A stretch of 64,000 nt of DNA from Prevotellaceae bacterium UBA2448 (GCA_002342585.1 DDQG01000013.1:11578-75577), one strand, 5' to 3'; positions 42,540 to 51,563 are shown, counted from the stretch's first letter. A program made the numbers and translations. The notes: a model not told the origin generated them from the letters alone.

Positions 42540-43151
42540 ATGAAAAAGATTATTGCAACTGGAGCATTTGCCGCTGCAGCATTGTCTCCACTCTCTGCTG
42601 AGAGTATTTACGATTTTACTGTCAAGGATCGCAAAGGCAACGACGTTTCGCTCGCGGACTACAAAGGCAAAGTCCTGCTTATCGTCAACACCGCTACCCG
42701 ATGCGGTTTTACACCACATTACACCGAACTGGAGGCTATCTACGAAAAGTACAAGGATCAGGGTTTTGGTATTCTCGACTTCCCCTGCAATCAGTTTGGC
42801 GAGCAGGCTCCCGGAACGAACGAGGAGATTCATGAGTTCTGCACCTTGAACTACAACATTAAGTTCCCTCAGCTTGGCAAGATTGATGTCAACGGAGAAA
42901 ACGAGTCGCCTCTTTTCACCTACCTTAAAGCTCAAAAGGGATTCGAGGGTTTTGACATGAAAGACAAACTCGGACCGCTGCTCGACCAGATGCTGAGCAA
43001 AGCCGACCCTGACTATGCCAAGAAGTCGAGCATCAAGTGGAACTTTACGAAATTCCTTATCGACCGCAACGGCAAAGTTGTAAGCCGCTACGAACCCACA
43101 CACAACATGACCCTCGTGGAAAAAGATATCCAGAGTCTTATTGAGAAGTAA
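42540..43151 (+). CDS. Exported glutathione-peroxidase-family thiol peroxidase
   Basis: From the ATG at 42540 the product is 203 residues (an ATG at 42531 adds three). A signal peptide (MKKIIATGAFAAAALSPLSA) sends it to the periplasm, unusual for this mostly cytoplasmic family. The active site is VNTATRCGFTPHY with Cys55 in place of selenocysteine, then FPCNQFGEQAPGTNEEI and KWNFTKFLIDRNG. It should reduce hydroperoxides with thioredoxin-like donors. Confidence 0.88.
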   Translation: MKKIIATGAFAAAALSPLSAESIYDFTVKDRKGNDVSLADYKGKVLLIVNTATRCGFTPHYTELEAIYEKYKDQGFGILDFPCNQFGEQAPGTNEEIHEFCTLNYNIKFPQLGKIDVNGENESPLFTYLKAQKGFEGFDMKDKLGPLLDQMLSKADPDYAKKSSIKWNFTKFLIDRNGKVVSRYEPTHNMTLVEKDIQSLIEK

Positions 43152-43205
43152 TAACTTGGATTTGTCGGTTCTATTTCAACTAAATTGCAGAAGAACCAAT
43201 TCGCT

Positions 43206-44726
43206 TTATTCGCTGTCAGTATCATTCCCCGATACTGGCAGCCGTTTTATTTTCCATCCTATTGCTGCAACCAACATACTCATCAGCGGACTGAGCAGGT
43301 TGAAGAAACAATACGGCAAATAGACAACCGTTGGCACACCAAGTACTGTTGACTGAGTCATACCGCACGTGTTCCACGGAATCAGTACCGACGTAACCGT
43401 TGCTGCGTCCTCTGTTGTTCGGCTAAGCAGGCGCGACTCAAATCCTCTTTGCTTGTAAGCATCCTTGTACATATCTGCAGCCAGTACAATAGAAATAAAC
43501 TGGTCGCCTGTCGACAAATTCAGGAAAAGACATGTGCCCACTGTTGATGAAACCAAACTGAAACAGCTGTTCGCAATACGGATAATTGTCTTTGTAATAC
43601 TCATTATCATTCGACTGGCTACCATCATCGAACCGAAAAACATAGCACTGATTATAAGCCAAATCGTATTCATCATTCCTGCCATTCCGCCCGTAGAAAC
43701 CAACTCGTTCAACTCCGCATTGCCAGTATCTACAGCCGTAGAACCATAGTACGTCATAATCAGTCCGCGAAACATCGAATACAAAGAATATCCATCGGTA
43801 TTGCCCACCGTAGTTGCTATCCCATCCGCTGTCTCCTTAACTGCTTGAGTAACTTCGCCCGACACCTCGCACAAAATATGCGGCTGCAATATCAGAGCCA
43901 CAATTCCTGCTATTATTGCCGACAGAAACAACGTTATCAGTGATGATACACGACGGGCAATGAGTATGCCGGTCAGCACCGGAACAATCAATGTCCATAG
44001 CGAAATGTTGAATGTGCGCGACAGACCCTCTGTGTACTGAGCCACATGAAGCGACACATCCGACGAAAAACTCAGTCCTGACACTAAGAATATAATCAAC
44101 GTAATGGTAAACGTAGGCACAGTGGTGTACATCATGTATCGGATGTGCTCAAACAAGTCCGTACCTGTTACCGACGAAGCCAAAATCGTAGTATCACTCA
44201 GCGGCGACATCTTGTCACCAAAATACGCTCCGGAAATGATAGCTCCAGCTGTCCACGCTTTATCAATACCAAGAGCATCGCCTATGCCCAATAACGCAAC
44301 ACCTATCGTAGCAATCGTTGTCCACGAACTACCCGAAAGCAACGACACAACCGCACAGATAGCACAAGCACTAACTAAGAAAAAATGTGGAGAAAGTATC
44401 TGTACTCCATAATAAATAATAGTCGGAACTACACCGCTAATCATCCACGAACCCGACACCATTCCCACTGCCAATAATATAAACAACGTAATAGAAATGC
44501 TTCCCATCGTCTGTGACAGCTGCTTTTCAAACACCTCCCACGGCGTCCGGTAAATAATCATGGAAATCGCAATGCAAACAGCCGAACTGAAAAGCAATGC
44601 TACCTGACTGCCACCCTCAAGCGAATCGCTACCAAACATAACAATGCTACATATCAGCAAACATATCAAAACTATCACCGGCATAAATGCTATCAATGGA
44701 TGGGGCAGTGGAGTGTTATTTTTCAT
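43206..44726 (-). CDS. nhaC: Na+/H+ antiporter, NhaC family
   Basis: The 506-residue, 11-13-helix inner-membrane protein shows the NhaC signatures SGSSWTTIATIGVALLGIG, GAIISGAYFGDKMSPLSDTT, FLNLSTGDQFISIVLAADMY and VTSVLIPWNTCG. It exports Na+ (sometimes malate/lactate in relatives) in exchange for protons. It is monocistronic. Confidence 0.9.
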   Translation of the reverse strand: MKNNTPLPHPLIAFMPVIVLICLLICSIVMFGSDSLEGGSQVALLFSSAVCIAISMIIYRTPWEVFEKQLSQTMGSISITLFILLAVGMVSGSWMISGVVPTIIYYGVQILSPHFFLVSACAICAVVSLLSGSSWTTIATIGVALLGIGDALGIDKAWTAGAIISGAYFGDKMSPLSDTTILASSVTGTDLFEHIRYMMYTTVPTFTITLIIFLVSGLSFSSDVSLHVAQYTEGLSRTFNISLWTLIVPVLTGILIARRVSSLITLFLSAIIAGIVALILQPHILCEVSGEVTQAVKETADGIATTVGNTDGYSLYSMFRGLIMTYYGSTAVDTGNAELNELVSTGGMAGMMNTIWLIISAMFFGSMMVASRMIMSITKTIIRIANSCFSLVSSTVGTCLFLNLSTGDQFISIVLAADMYKDAYKQRGFESRLLSRTTEDAATVTSVLIPWNTCGMTQSTVLGVPTVVYLPYCFFNLLSPLMSMLVAAIGWKIKRLPVSGNDTDSE

Positions 44727-44935
44727 ATCTATATTTTCTTACTGTTAAATTAGAGCTATTTTCATCTTTTAGTAAATATATCTCCCTAAAACTAATATTT
44801 TATCGCCGTTTATCAAGCCTATTTTCTTTATAACTAATTGGAAAATAATAGATTTAGGAAAATAATTTTGTCAAATATTTTAGCTCTAAAAAAACATGGA
44901 TGCACTAAATGATATTTTTGTTACAAATATATACA

Positions 44936-45022
44936 TTTTTCTGCTCTTCTAGATAATTTTTCCCTTTCTTCTAAATAACTTTCCCCTGTTCTTCTAAATA
45001 TCTTTTTCTGTTCTTCTAAATA
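44936..45022. repeat. Four-copy 22/23-bp repeat, TTCTTCTAAATA unit
   Basis: CTTCTA cores recur at 44946, 44968, 44991 and 45013 within units like TTTCTGTTCTTCTAAATA. The first copy is CTCTTCTAGATA. Period and copy number equal the array at 40139 although the sequence differs. Confidence 0.8.
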
Positions 45023-45030
45023 TTACCTAC

Positions 45031-45062
45031 AAAAAAAGAACCCTTTCTCACGAAAGAGTTCT
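45031..45062 (-). terminator. Terminator downstream of the XRE regulator
   Basis: AGAACCCTTTC (45038-45048) and GAAAGAGTTCT (45052-45062) form a stem with one mismatch, followed leftward by seven Ts. Confidence 0.85.
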
Positions 45063-45214
45063 CCGTAAAAATAAGATTTTAAAGATAGTATTATAAAAAA
45101 GGTTAGATCTTAGATTGCTTTTGAGATTGTTTAATATTTTATTAAGTATTAACTTCTATTTTTATTAAATGCTTTTTATATGTTAAATCCCCGAGGGCTT
45201 TTCATCATTTTTTT

Positions 45215-45297
45215 GGTTTTTACCGCCTCTTTTCTCACTCTCCTCGCTTATCTTCACCACCTCTTTCCTCTTCTCTTCTCTTCTTTCCTCAATTATT
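45215..45297. other. Polypyrimidine/polypurine tract
   Basis: About 80 bases are nearly all C and T on the plus strand (for example CCTCTTCTCTTCTCTTCTTT), reaching the stop codon of the leftward XRE gene, so its mRNA 3' region is almost pure purine. Confidence 0.75.
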
Positions 45298-45832
45298 TTT
45301 TTGTATAAAAACATTCGTAAGTGCCATCATCAAAGAAAATTCTCACTTCTGTAACTTGTCTGGCTGGCTTCTGTAGTTGAGCTACTGTCTTAGTCATCAC
45401 ATCTTCAACATCCTTTATTGTTATGCCAGGAACCTGCGGTATCGACTGACTCTTACCAACTGATGCAGGCTGTGAAATGGGGGACTGTTGTGGTTGATTG
45501 CTAGATTTGTTTTTTGGAACATATCCTAATCCATTTCTCATTGGACCTAGTATGTCGTCAATGTCATCATCTGCACCTGTTTCATCCTGATTATCTGATT
45601 TAGCTTTTTCATCAGCTAAGTACATCTCGCCCTGACCAAGTAATACCCACATAGGATTCAAATCGGGAAATGCCTCTACAATATTCCTTAGAATAGTTAG
45701 GGAAGGCTTTGTGCGCTCGCTTAGGATGTGAGAAAGAGTAGAAGGTGACAACAGAGTCTTATTTGAAAACTCTATGTTGTTAAGCTTTTTGCTCTGAATT
45801 ATCTGCTCTATTCGTTCCTTGTCCGATTGCAT
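45293..45832 (-). CDS. XRE-family helix-turn-helix regulator
   Basis: The 179-residue protein has an N-terminal Cro/CI-type HTH (about 5-60; NNIEFSNKTLLSPSTLSHIL and NPMWVLLGQGEMYL, typical of Bacteroidetes XRE proteins), an acidic segment (DDDIDDILG), a Pro/Gln/Ser linker (about 108-132) and a C-terminal helix and beta strands (VTEVRIFFDDGTYECFYTKK). The target is unknown. The 1.1-kb AT-rich region upstream may contain its binding sites. Confidence 0.85.
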   Translation of the reverse strand: MQSDKERIEQIIQSKKLNNIEFSNKTLLSPSTLSHILSERTKPSLTILRNIVEAFPDLNPMWVLLGQGEMYLADEKAKSDNQDETGADDDIDDILGPMRNGLGYVPKNKSSNQPQQSPISQPASVGKSQSIPQVPGITIKDVEDVMTKTVAQLQKPARQVTEVRIFFDDGTYECFYTKK

Positions 45833-46941
45833 GATATGCGAATATTATGTAACTCTTTTTTTTAGTCTACATTTAAAAGGGGAGAGAAGGGAACCTCGTT
45901 TATATGTTTAGCCCAATTATATATAATGAGTTGATTTGAGTTTTACACTTTAGGTAATCAGATCATACCAGCAATTATAATATAATGATGGGTAAAACAC
46001 CCCTTTTTTATAAGACTTGACAAATGTAGAGATATTTTTTTTTCTGACCAAGCATTTTCAAAATAAAAATGAAAAATTTATTTTAATTTTCAAAAAGTGA
46101 AATTTCAAAGGTGAAACAGTATCAATGTAAACAGTAATTTAAAATTTAAAACTGTAAACAAAATGACAAAAATACACTTAGAGAAAATCAAATGTGATTT
46201 TTAGATAAAAAGCTGGTTTATTTCCATATATATAGCACACTTTTCAAGGTATTTATAAAAATAAATACATCAAATCGTGAATATGCAGTTAGGTAGACCA
46301 TGTTTACATAGAAATTTTACGTATAAATACCTGATAACTAATAATTAAATATTAAATATTACGCCATGCATAATAATCGCATTTAAATACGTAAAAGTTT
46401 ACAATTGTACTTAGTTGTATTATGTACAAATGTAAATGTATTAGATTGTCCCAGGTGTACAGTGATTTAAAACGTAAATTATTTGCACATATTTAAATTT
46501 ACACATTTAAACAAATGTGTGATGTTTTTTACAATACTAAAATCAAATTTTGAATTTTTAATTCTCTAAGTTGTTATCGATAAGTTGTCAAATAACTTTC
46601 AAATTTTCAATTTTTAGGCAGCTAAAATCATGTTTTTTTACCTTTAATTCCTTTATTTTCAGGTTTGAATATCAAACTTTTTTTGTCTGAATTTATTATG
46701 CTAAAAATTTTTGTATGCTATTTTAAAGTTAAAAATTTTCCTTTTTTATTCATTTTCTTCTTGCAAAAATACCCTTTTATATGCATTTTAATCCATCATT
46801 ATAATTGTAACTTTTTTTTTAGAATTATTTTCTGGTACAAAATTTTTATTCTTCTATTATGGTTTTGTTTTTTTGAAAAAGAACCTCCAGAGAAACTGAA
46901 TCCCTGGAGGCTAATTGTGAATTGTTCTTATGTAGTTACTT
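45833..46941. other. 1.1-kb AT-rich non-coding island
   Basis: This is the longest gap in the window and very AT-rich. Between 46120 and 46530 it has at least nine TGTAAA/CGTAAA or complementary TTTACA/TTTACG words (for example 46126, 46153, 46302, 46389, 46398, 46431, 46473, 46498). A frame at 46665-46955 encodes only Phe/Ile-rich low-complexity sequence and includes the holA terminator, so it is not accepted as a gene. No DnaA-box cluster was seen. Confidence 0.6.
46884..46910 (-). terminator. Terminator of holA
   Basis: CCTCCAG (46884-46890) and CTGGAGG (46904-46910) form a stem; the leftward strand continues TTCTTTTTC. Confidence 0.8.
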
Positions 46942-47970
46942 TTAGTGTAGTATAAAGTATATCAGTTCTCGCATAATGTCGCCATCTGTGGTATTCCCCT
47001 TCCTTACACCCTTTAGTTTGCAGTCTGTTTCCCTTATTTTGCCTATTATCTGCATTGTTTTCATTGCTGAATATGTGCGCATTGCTTGGGTATATTCCTT
47101 TAATTGCCATTCAGCTTTAAGATCAAGCTGCTCCATGAGCCCCCTTGTAGTCTTGTCGGATGAATAATATGCAAGCATGATATTAGAGAAGAATGTAAAT
47201 AATGTTGATATAGTCATGCTAGCAGGATTTTCTTTGGGATTTGCTTCAAAGAAGTTGATTATTTGATTTGCTTTTAAAATATCCCTGTTTACAAGGGACG
47301 TACGAAGTTCCCAGTTATTGAATTCCTTACTAATTCCTATATTTTTCTCTATAATCGAAGTGTTAATCTGTTTGAATCCTGGAGGAAGTGCTATGGCAAG
47401 CTTATCCAGTTCGCTTGCAATACGGTTGAGGTCAGAACCTATGTATTGTGCAAGCATCATTGTGGCCTGTTGGTCAATGGTGATTTGTTTTCTTTTCAAA
47501 TAGTCGGTGATGAATGATGGAAGCATTCCTTCGCGTAGTTTTTTGCTTTCAAAAACAATACCAACTTCACTAATGGCAGCAACAAATTTCTTTTTTGAGT
47601 CGAGACTGCCATTTTTGTAGCAAATTACCAAAATAGTGGTCTTTAAGAAGTTTTTTGCGTACGTAGCGAGTTCTTCTATTTTTAACAAATTCTGCGCCTC
47701 TTTAACAATTACCACCTGATACTCACTCATCATAGGGTATCTACGGGCAGAATTGATAATATCTACGACTTTTGTTTCTTTTGTGCAATATATTATATGT
47801 TGGTTAAAATCACGCTCACTGTCAGACAAAATATTGTCTGCAATGTATTCTGAAATTCGGTCGATATAATATGATTCATCGCCCATAAGCAGATAAATGG
47901 GTGCAAATTTGCGATCTTTTATCTGCTGAATGATATCCCTATGTGTGATAGAAATAGTCTGTTTTGCCAT
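46942..47970 (-). CDS. holA: DNA polymerase III delta subunit
   Basis: The 342-residue clamp-loader subunit matches the family from FAPIYLLMGDESYYIDRISE (about 22-41) through VVIVKEAQNL, GMLPSFITDYLKRKQITID, AQYIGSDLNRIASELDKLA and a C-terminal helical domain. It opens the sliding clamp in the clamp loader complex. Codon use is noticeably AT-rich, like the flanking island. Confidence 0.92.
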   Translation of the reverse strand: MAKQTISITHRDIIQQIKDRKFAPIYLLMGDESYYIDRISEYIADNILSDSERDFNQHIIYCTKETKVVDIINSARRYPMMSEYQVVIVKEAQNLLKIEELATYAKNFLKTTILVICYKNGSLDSKKKFVAAISEVGIVFESKKLREGMLPSFITDYLKRKQITIDQQATMMLAQYIGSDLNRIASELDKLAIALPPGFKQINTSIIEKNIGISKEFNNWELRTSLVNRDILKANQIINFFEANPKENPASMTISTLFTFFSNIMLAYYSSDKTTRGLMEQLDLKAEWQLKEYTQAMRTYSAMKTMQIIGKIRETDCKLKGVRKGNTTDGDIMRELIYFILH

Positions 47971-47989
47971 AAAAAACTCTCTATAAAAG

Positions 47990-48039
47990 CTGTTTTAAAC
48001 AGAGAAATATGCTTATATTTGCATTCACTTGCAAATGTA
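47990..48039. promoter_or_regulatory. Facing promoters and palindrome between holA and the HsdR-N gene
   Basis: A rightward TATATTTG (48014-48021) and a leftward TACATTTG (plus-strand CAAATGTA, 48032-48039) overlap head-on. A perfect palindrome CTGTTTTAAACAG lies at 47990-48002, downstream of the leftward -7 element. Opposing polymerases would compete here. Confidence 0.6.
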
Positions 48040-48053
48040 TGAAAATATTAGAA

Positions 48054-48503
48054 ATGCAGCAACTGAATTTACCTACATATAAGGCAAAAATAACTAAAAA
48101 TGGTTCAGAACTGAAGATTTTTGATGTTCTGCGTCATAAGTATGTTGCATTAACACCAGAAGAGTGGGTTAGGCAGAATTTCATACATTTTCTTGTTAAT
48201 TATAAAGGGTATAATCCAACTCTTATGGCAAATGAGGTTGGAATATGTCTAAATGGCGTAAAAAAACGCTGTGACAGCGTTTTGTATACAAAAGGATTAG
48301 TTCCACGTCTGATTATAGAATATAAGCGTCCTGACGTGGAAATCACGCAAAGAGTATTTGATCAGATATGTCGCTATAATATGGCGCTTCATGTTGACTA
48401 TCTCATCGTTAGTAATGGTATCAGTCATTATTGCTGCAAAATGGATTACGAGAGGCAGCAATACGTGTTTTTAGAGGATATACCAGATTATAAGGATTTA
48501 TAA
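48054..48503 (+). CDS. Solitary HsdR N-terminal-domain protein
   Basis: Starting at the ATG at 48054 gives 149 residues beginning MQQLNLPTYKAKI, the usual start of this family; upstream in-frame ATGs at 48009 and 48039 lie before or too close to the promoter. The PD-(D/E)xK-type core includes RCDSVLYTKGLVPRLIIEYK (Asp, then Glu-x-Lys) and a QICRYN helix. It resembles the nuclease domain of type I restriction HsdR but has no helicase, HsdM or HsdS partner. Bacteroidetes commonly carry this stand-alone protein near holA; its function is unknown. Confidence 0.82.
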   Translation: MQQLNLPTYKAKITKNGSELKIFDVLRHKYVALTPEEWVRQNFIHFLVNYKGYNPTLMANEVGICLNGVKKRCDSVLYTKGLVPRLIIEYKRPDVEITQRVFDQICRYNMALHVDYLIVSNGISHYCCKMDYERQQYVFLEDIPDYKDL

Positions 48504-48552
48504 GGAATTGGCTATAATCTCACGGTTTAGTTATCCTTTAATAAGAAAATAA

Positions 48553-48580
48553 AAAGGGCATGCTTTAAAGCACGCCCTTT
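48553..48580. terminator. Bidirectional terminator between convergent genes
   Basis: AAAGGGCATGC-TTTAAA-GCACGCCCTTT forms a stem usable from both sides between the HsdR-N gene and ompA. Confidence 0.85.
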
Positions 48581-48602
48581 CTTTAGTTATATCTGACTGC
48601 AA

Positions 48603-49685
48603 TTATTTTGCAGAGATGATAGCGATACGGTTAGAAGCAGAACCAGTTACACCCTGACCAACAGCTGTGTTAACTGTAACGCCCTTGCTCTTGAGGTACT
48701 CAGCAACGGCGTCAGCACGCTTCTGAGAAAGCTTCTTGTTGTAAGCAGAGTTACCTTCTGGAGATGCAGTAGCAACGATTTCAACGTTACCCTTAACCTT
48801 GTCAAGGTCAGCTTTAGCCTCTGCAGTAAGAGCAGAAGAACCCTGTGCGAATGTTACGACTGTTGTAGCAGCAACTGCAGTAGCAACTGGCTTTTCAACA
48901 ACCTTTTCAACAACCTTCTCAACAACAACCTCTTTTGGCTTCTTAGCGAGTTCGTCGTTCAGGCGAGCGATTTCAGCACGGAGAGCGCTGTCATCATACA
49001 TCTTGAAGTAGTGAGTTCCGTTGCTTGTACCGAAGTGGTAGATGTAAGCAACTGTGAGGTGGAGCTGAGCGAACTTAGAACGGAGTGGGAACTTGCTAGC
49101 ACCATTTTCACCTTCCCAGTTAGTGTTCCAGTCAACAGCTGGCTGCAGACGAATTGTGTGAGCCTTAGCTTCGCCGAGGTTGAAGAAGAAGTCAAGACCA
49201 GTCTTCACAGCAAACTTGTTACCATACTTAAATGCCTTACCTGGAGCATAAGTGTGAATCCAACCTGCACCGAGTACAGCACCAACTTCGAAGACGCGTG
49301 GAGTACCCTTGTAACCTGCAAAGAGGTTAGAGAAGTTCAGTGTTGCGTTAATACCCAAGTAGTGACCACGTACAAAAGTCTTGTATGAACCATTGTATTC
49401 GTTGAAACGGTAGCTAGACTTAGTGTCTGGGTTGTACTGGTTAGAACCGAACCATACAGTTCCTTCGATTTCAGCACCCCAAACTGGAGTAAACTGCTTA
49501 CCTACAAAGAATGTTGCTGTTGGGTTGAGAGGGAAAATGTTCTTCATTCTCAATGGAGCTGCAACACCACCACCGATACCGATGTACATGTTGTCACCTG
49601 GTTTCTGAGCTACGAGAGCTGTTTCAGCGTTTGCGCTTAAAACTGTTGCCATAGCAATGGCAAAACTCAAGAAAAATCTCTTCAT
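48603..49685 (-). CDS. OmpA-family outer-membrane protein
   Basis: From the ATG at 49685 the product is 360 residues with signal peptide MKRFFLSFAIAMATVLSANA; upstream in-frame codons extend only into the leader. An eight-stranded barrel (about 25-235) is followed by a VVEKVVEKVVEKP hinge and an OmpA peptidoglycan-binding domain (about 265-360) with VEIVATASPEGNSAYNKKLS and RADAVAEYLKSKGV. It links the outer membrane to peptidoglycan. Codon use is highly biased, suggesting strong expression. Confidence 0.92.
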   Translation of the reverse strand: MKRFFLSFAIAMATVLSANAETALVAQKPGDNMYIGIGGGVAAPLRMKNIFPLNPTATFFVGKQFTPVWGAEIEGTVWFGSNQYNPDTKSSYRFNEYNGSYKTFVRGHYLGINATLNFSNLFAGYKGTPRVFEVGAVLGAGWIHTYAPGKAFKYGNKFAVKTGLDFFFNLGEAKAHTIRLQPAVDWNTNWEGENGASKFPLRSKFAQLHLTVAYIYHFGTSNGTHYFKMYDDSALRAEIARLNDELAKKPKEVVVEKVVEKVVEKPVATAVAATTVVTFAQGSSALTAEAKADLDKVKGNVEIVATASPEGNSAYNKKLSQKRADAVAEYLKSKGVTVNTAVGQGVTGSASNRIAIISAK

Positions 49686-49815
49686 GTCTTTAAAGTTTTT
49701 GTTAATAATAAAGTTTATAAATTTTGAAATGTTTTTATACAGTTTCAATTATTTATTAATGTGTTTCTTTTTTTGATTAGAATCACTTTGTTTAAATTTT
49801 ACTTTAAAATCGTCG

Positions 49816-49823
49816 CAAAGGTA
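49816..49823 (-). promoter_or_regulatory. -7 element of the ompA-like gene
   Basis: CAAAGGTA reads TACCTTTG leftward, giving a 5' leader of about 125 bases, long for this window. The leader is AT-rich without an obvious hairpin. Confidence 0.6.
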
Positions 49824-49908
49824 GAAAAAATAGTTTTACATTAAGAAATTTTTTTTAATTTTTTTTTATAATTCTTTCTGTTATGTACTATTTTGTTGAT
49901 TTTTTGGG

Positions 49909-50745
49909 CTAATTTTCCTCTTTTTCGTCCTTCTTGCTACGTCTGCCTATTTTTTTCTTAGTTTTTTCTTCTTGAGCAGGTGTAGTTTGTACTCCGGCAA
50001 GTTCTGGGTCAATAAGGATTCGTCCACAATATTCGCAAACGATGATTTTCTTTCTCATGCGTACATCCAGTTGGCGCTGTGGTGGAATCTTTGCGAAGCA
50101 TCCGCCGCATGCATCACGCTGAACATATACGATACCGAGTCCGTTACGTGAATTTTTGCGGATTCGTTTGAATGCCTGGAGCAGGCGTGGCTCGATAGAG
50201 AGTTCGAGATTCTTTGATTTCTCTCTCAGTTTTTCTTCCTCTGCTTTAGTTTCAGCAATAATCTCATCGAGTTCGTTTTTCTTTATTTCCAAGTCTTGGT
50301 TACGTCCTTCCAGAATCTGCTGGTTTTTCTCCAAGTACTCTTCCTTACTCTTTTCCTGTGCTGTAGCTTCGCGGATGCGTTTGTTGCAGAGTTCAACTTC
50401 CAACTGCTGGAACTCGATTTCTTTGTTAAGCAAGTCGTATTCACGATTGTTTGCTACGTTGTCGAGCTGTTCCTTGTATTTAGCCAGTTGTTGAGAAGCG
50501 AGATCAATTTTTGTTTTCATCTCGTTGATACGAGAACGCAGATCGCTTACATCTTTCTGTGTGTTCTCGATACGTGTCTTGAGTCCTTCGATTTCGTCCT
50601 CCAAGTCTTCTACCTCGAGTGGGAGTTCGCCTCGCAAGATACGAATCTTATCGATCTCAGACAGCATCAACTGCAACTGATAAAGGTTTTTCAGTTTTTC
50701 CTCTACCGACATTTCAGTAGATACGGTTTCTTTTTTCTTTGCCAT
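49909..50745 (-). CDS. Coiled-coil protein with C4 zinc ribbon
   Basis: The 278-residue protein has a long coiled coil (about 30-190) and a C-terminal zinc ribbon with CGGCFAKIP and CEYCGRILID, followed by a Lys/Glu-rich tail. The family (DUF164-like) is found beside Nif3 in many bacteria; a nucleic-acid-binding role is suspected. It is three bases downstream of the Nif3-like gene. Confidence 0.88.
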   Translation of the reverse strand: MAKKKETVSTEMSVEEKLKNLYQLQLMLSEIDKIRILRGELPLEVEDLEDEIEGLKTRIENTQKDVSDLRSRINEMKTKIDLASQQLAKYKEQLDNVANNREYDLLNKEIEFQQLEVELCNKRIREATAQEKSKEEYLEKNQQILEGRNQDLEIKKNELDEIIAETKAEEEKLREKSKNLELSIEPRLLQAFKRIRKNSRNGLGIVYVQRDACGGCFAKIPPQRQLDVRMRKKIIVCEYCGRILIDPELAGVQTTPAQEEKTKKKIGRRSKKDEKEEN

Positions 50746-50748
50746 AAA

Positions 50749-51531
50749 TTATAAATAGTTTATTGGATTAGTTTTTTTATTAGTTTTGTAAACAGGTATG
50801 TTTTTGTCTGCCTTTTTTATTATGTCGAACAGAATCTCTATTGTGTATTTCTCGCTTTCGTAATGTCCGAGTTCAAGAAGTAGCAATTCGTTTTCGTGTC
50901 CGAAGAACCTGTGATATCCGATTTCTCCAGTAATGAATGCGTCGCATTCTTTCTGAATAGCGGTAGGGATGAGAAAATTGCCTGCTCCTCCGCATATGGC
51001 CACCTTACTTATGGTGTTACCTTTCCAATCGTTATATCGTAAAGCTTTTACGTTGAACGTTTGCTTTATGAGTTGCAGGAAATCTGCTTTTGTTATAGGA
51101 GTGTTAAGTGTACCTATGACTCCTTCTCCTGCCTCATTTCCTTCCTTTGGCGACAACCATTCAATGTTTCTAAGTTGGATTTTTTCAGCAATCTTATAGT
51201 TTACACCATAGCGAGCAGAATCCAGATTTGTGTGTGCGGCATATATGGTGATATCATTTTTTATTGCTTTCATAACGCATCGCTCAATGTAGTTTTTTCC
51301 TGAAATAGATTTGAGTGGAGCGAACAAAAGAGGGTGGTGGCTTACAATCATGTTACAGCCTAATGCAATAGCCTCGTCAATGACATCCTCAGTGACGTCA
51401 AGACACAATAAAACCCCTGATGTCTCTGCATCCTTTGCTAGTCCAATCTGCAATCCGGCATTATCGTAACTGTCTTGCAGGGCCAAAGGAGCGAAATCTT
51501 CAAGGGCACCTATTATTTGCCTAATATACAT
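50749..51531 (-). CDS. Nif3-like dinuclear metal-centre protein
   Basis: The 260-residue Nif3/YbgI-type protein has the metal-ligand motifs DNAGLQIG, IVSHHPLLF, AAHTNLD and a C-terminal HYESEKYTIEILFDII. It forms hexameric rings and may act as a metal-dependent hydrolase or chaperone; its true substrate is unknown. First gene of a two-gene operon. Confidence 0.9.
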   Translation of the reverse strand: MYIRQIIGALEDFAPLALQDSYDNAGLQIGLAKDAETSGVLLCLDVTEDVIDEAIALGCNMIVSHHPLLFAPLKSISGKNYIERCVMKAIKNDITIYAAHTNLDSARYGVNYKIAEKIQLRNIEWLSPKEGNEAGEGVIGTLNTPITKADFLQLIKQTFNVKALRYNDWKGNTISKVAICGGAGNFLIPTAIQKECDAFITGEIGYHRFFGHENELLLLELGHYESEKYTIEILFDIIKKADKNIPVYKTNKKTNPINYL

Positions 51532-51563
51532 GAAAAGTGTCGTTTATTAACGATTTCACGCTG

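Larger units (their letters stand above)
44727..45292. other. AT-rich non-coding gap
   Basis: The 566-base gap holds the nhaC upstream region, a four-copy 22-base repeat, a leftward terminator and a polypyrimidine tract (all listed separately). No frame with coding character is seen. Confidence 0.7.

Noticed and set aside
44936..45022. CRISPR array
   Set aside because: Adjacent degenerate units, no spacers and no cas genes.
45833..46941. Replication origin
   Set aside because: AT-rich, but no cluster of TTATCCACA-like boxes and no dnaA or dnaN nearby; only one TTATCGATAA palindrome was seen.
46665..46955. 96-codon rightward frame in the AT-rich island, membrane-protein-like
   Set aside because: Phe/Ile/Lys low-complexity translation expected from AT-rich DNA, and it contains the holA terminator hairpin.
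48054..48503. Type I restriction system
   Set aside because: Only the N-terminal nuclease-like domain is present; helicase, methylase and specificity subunits are missing.
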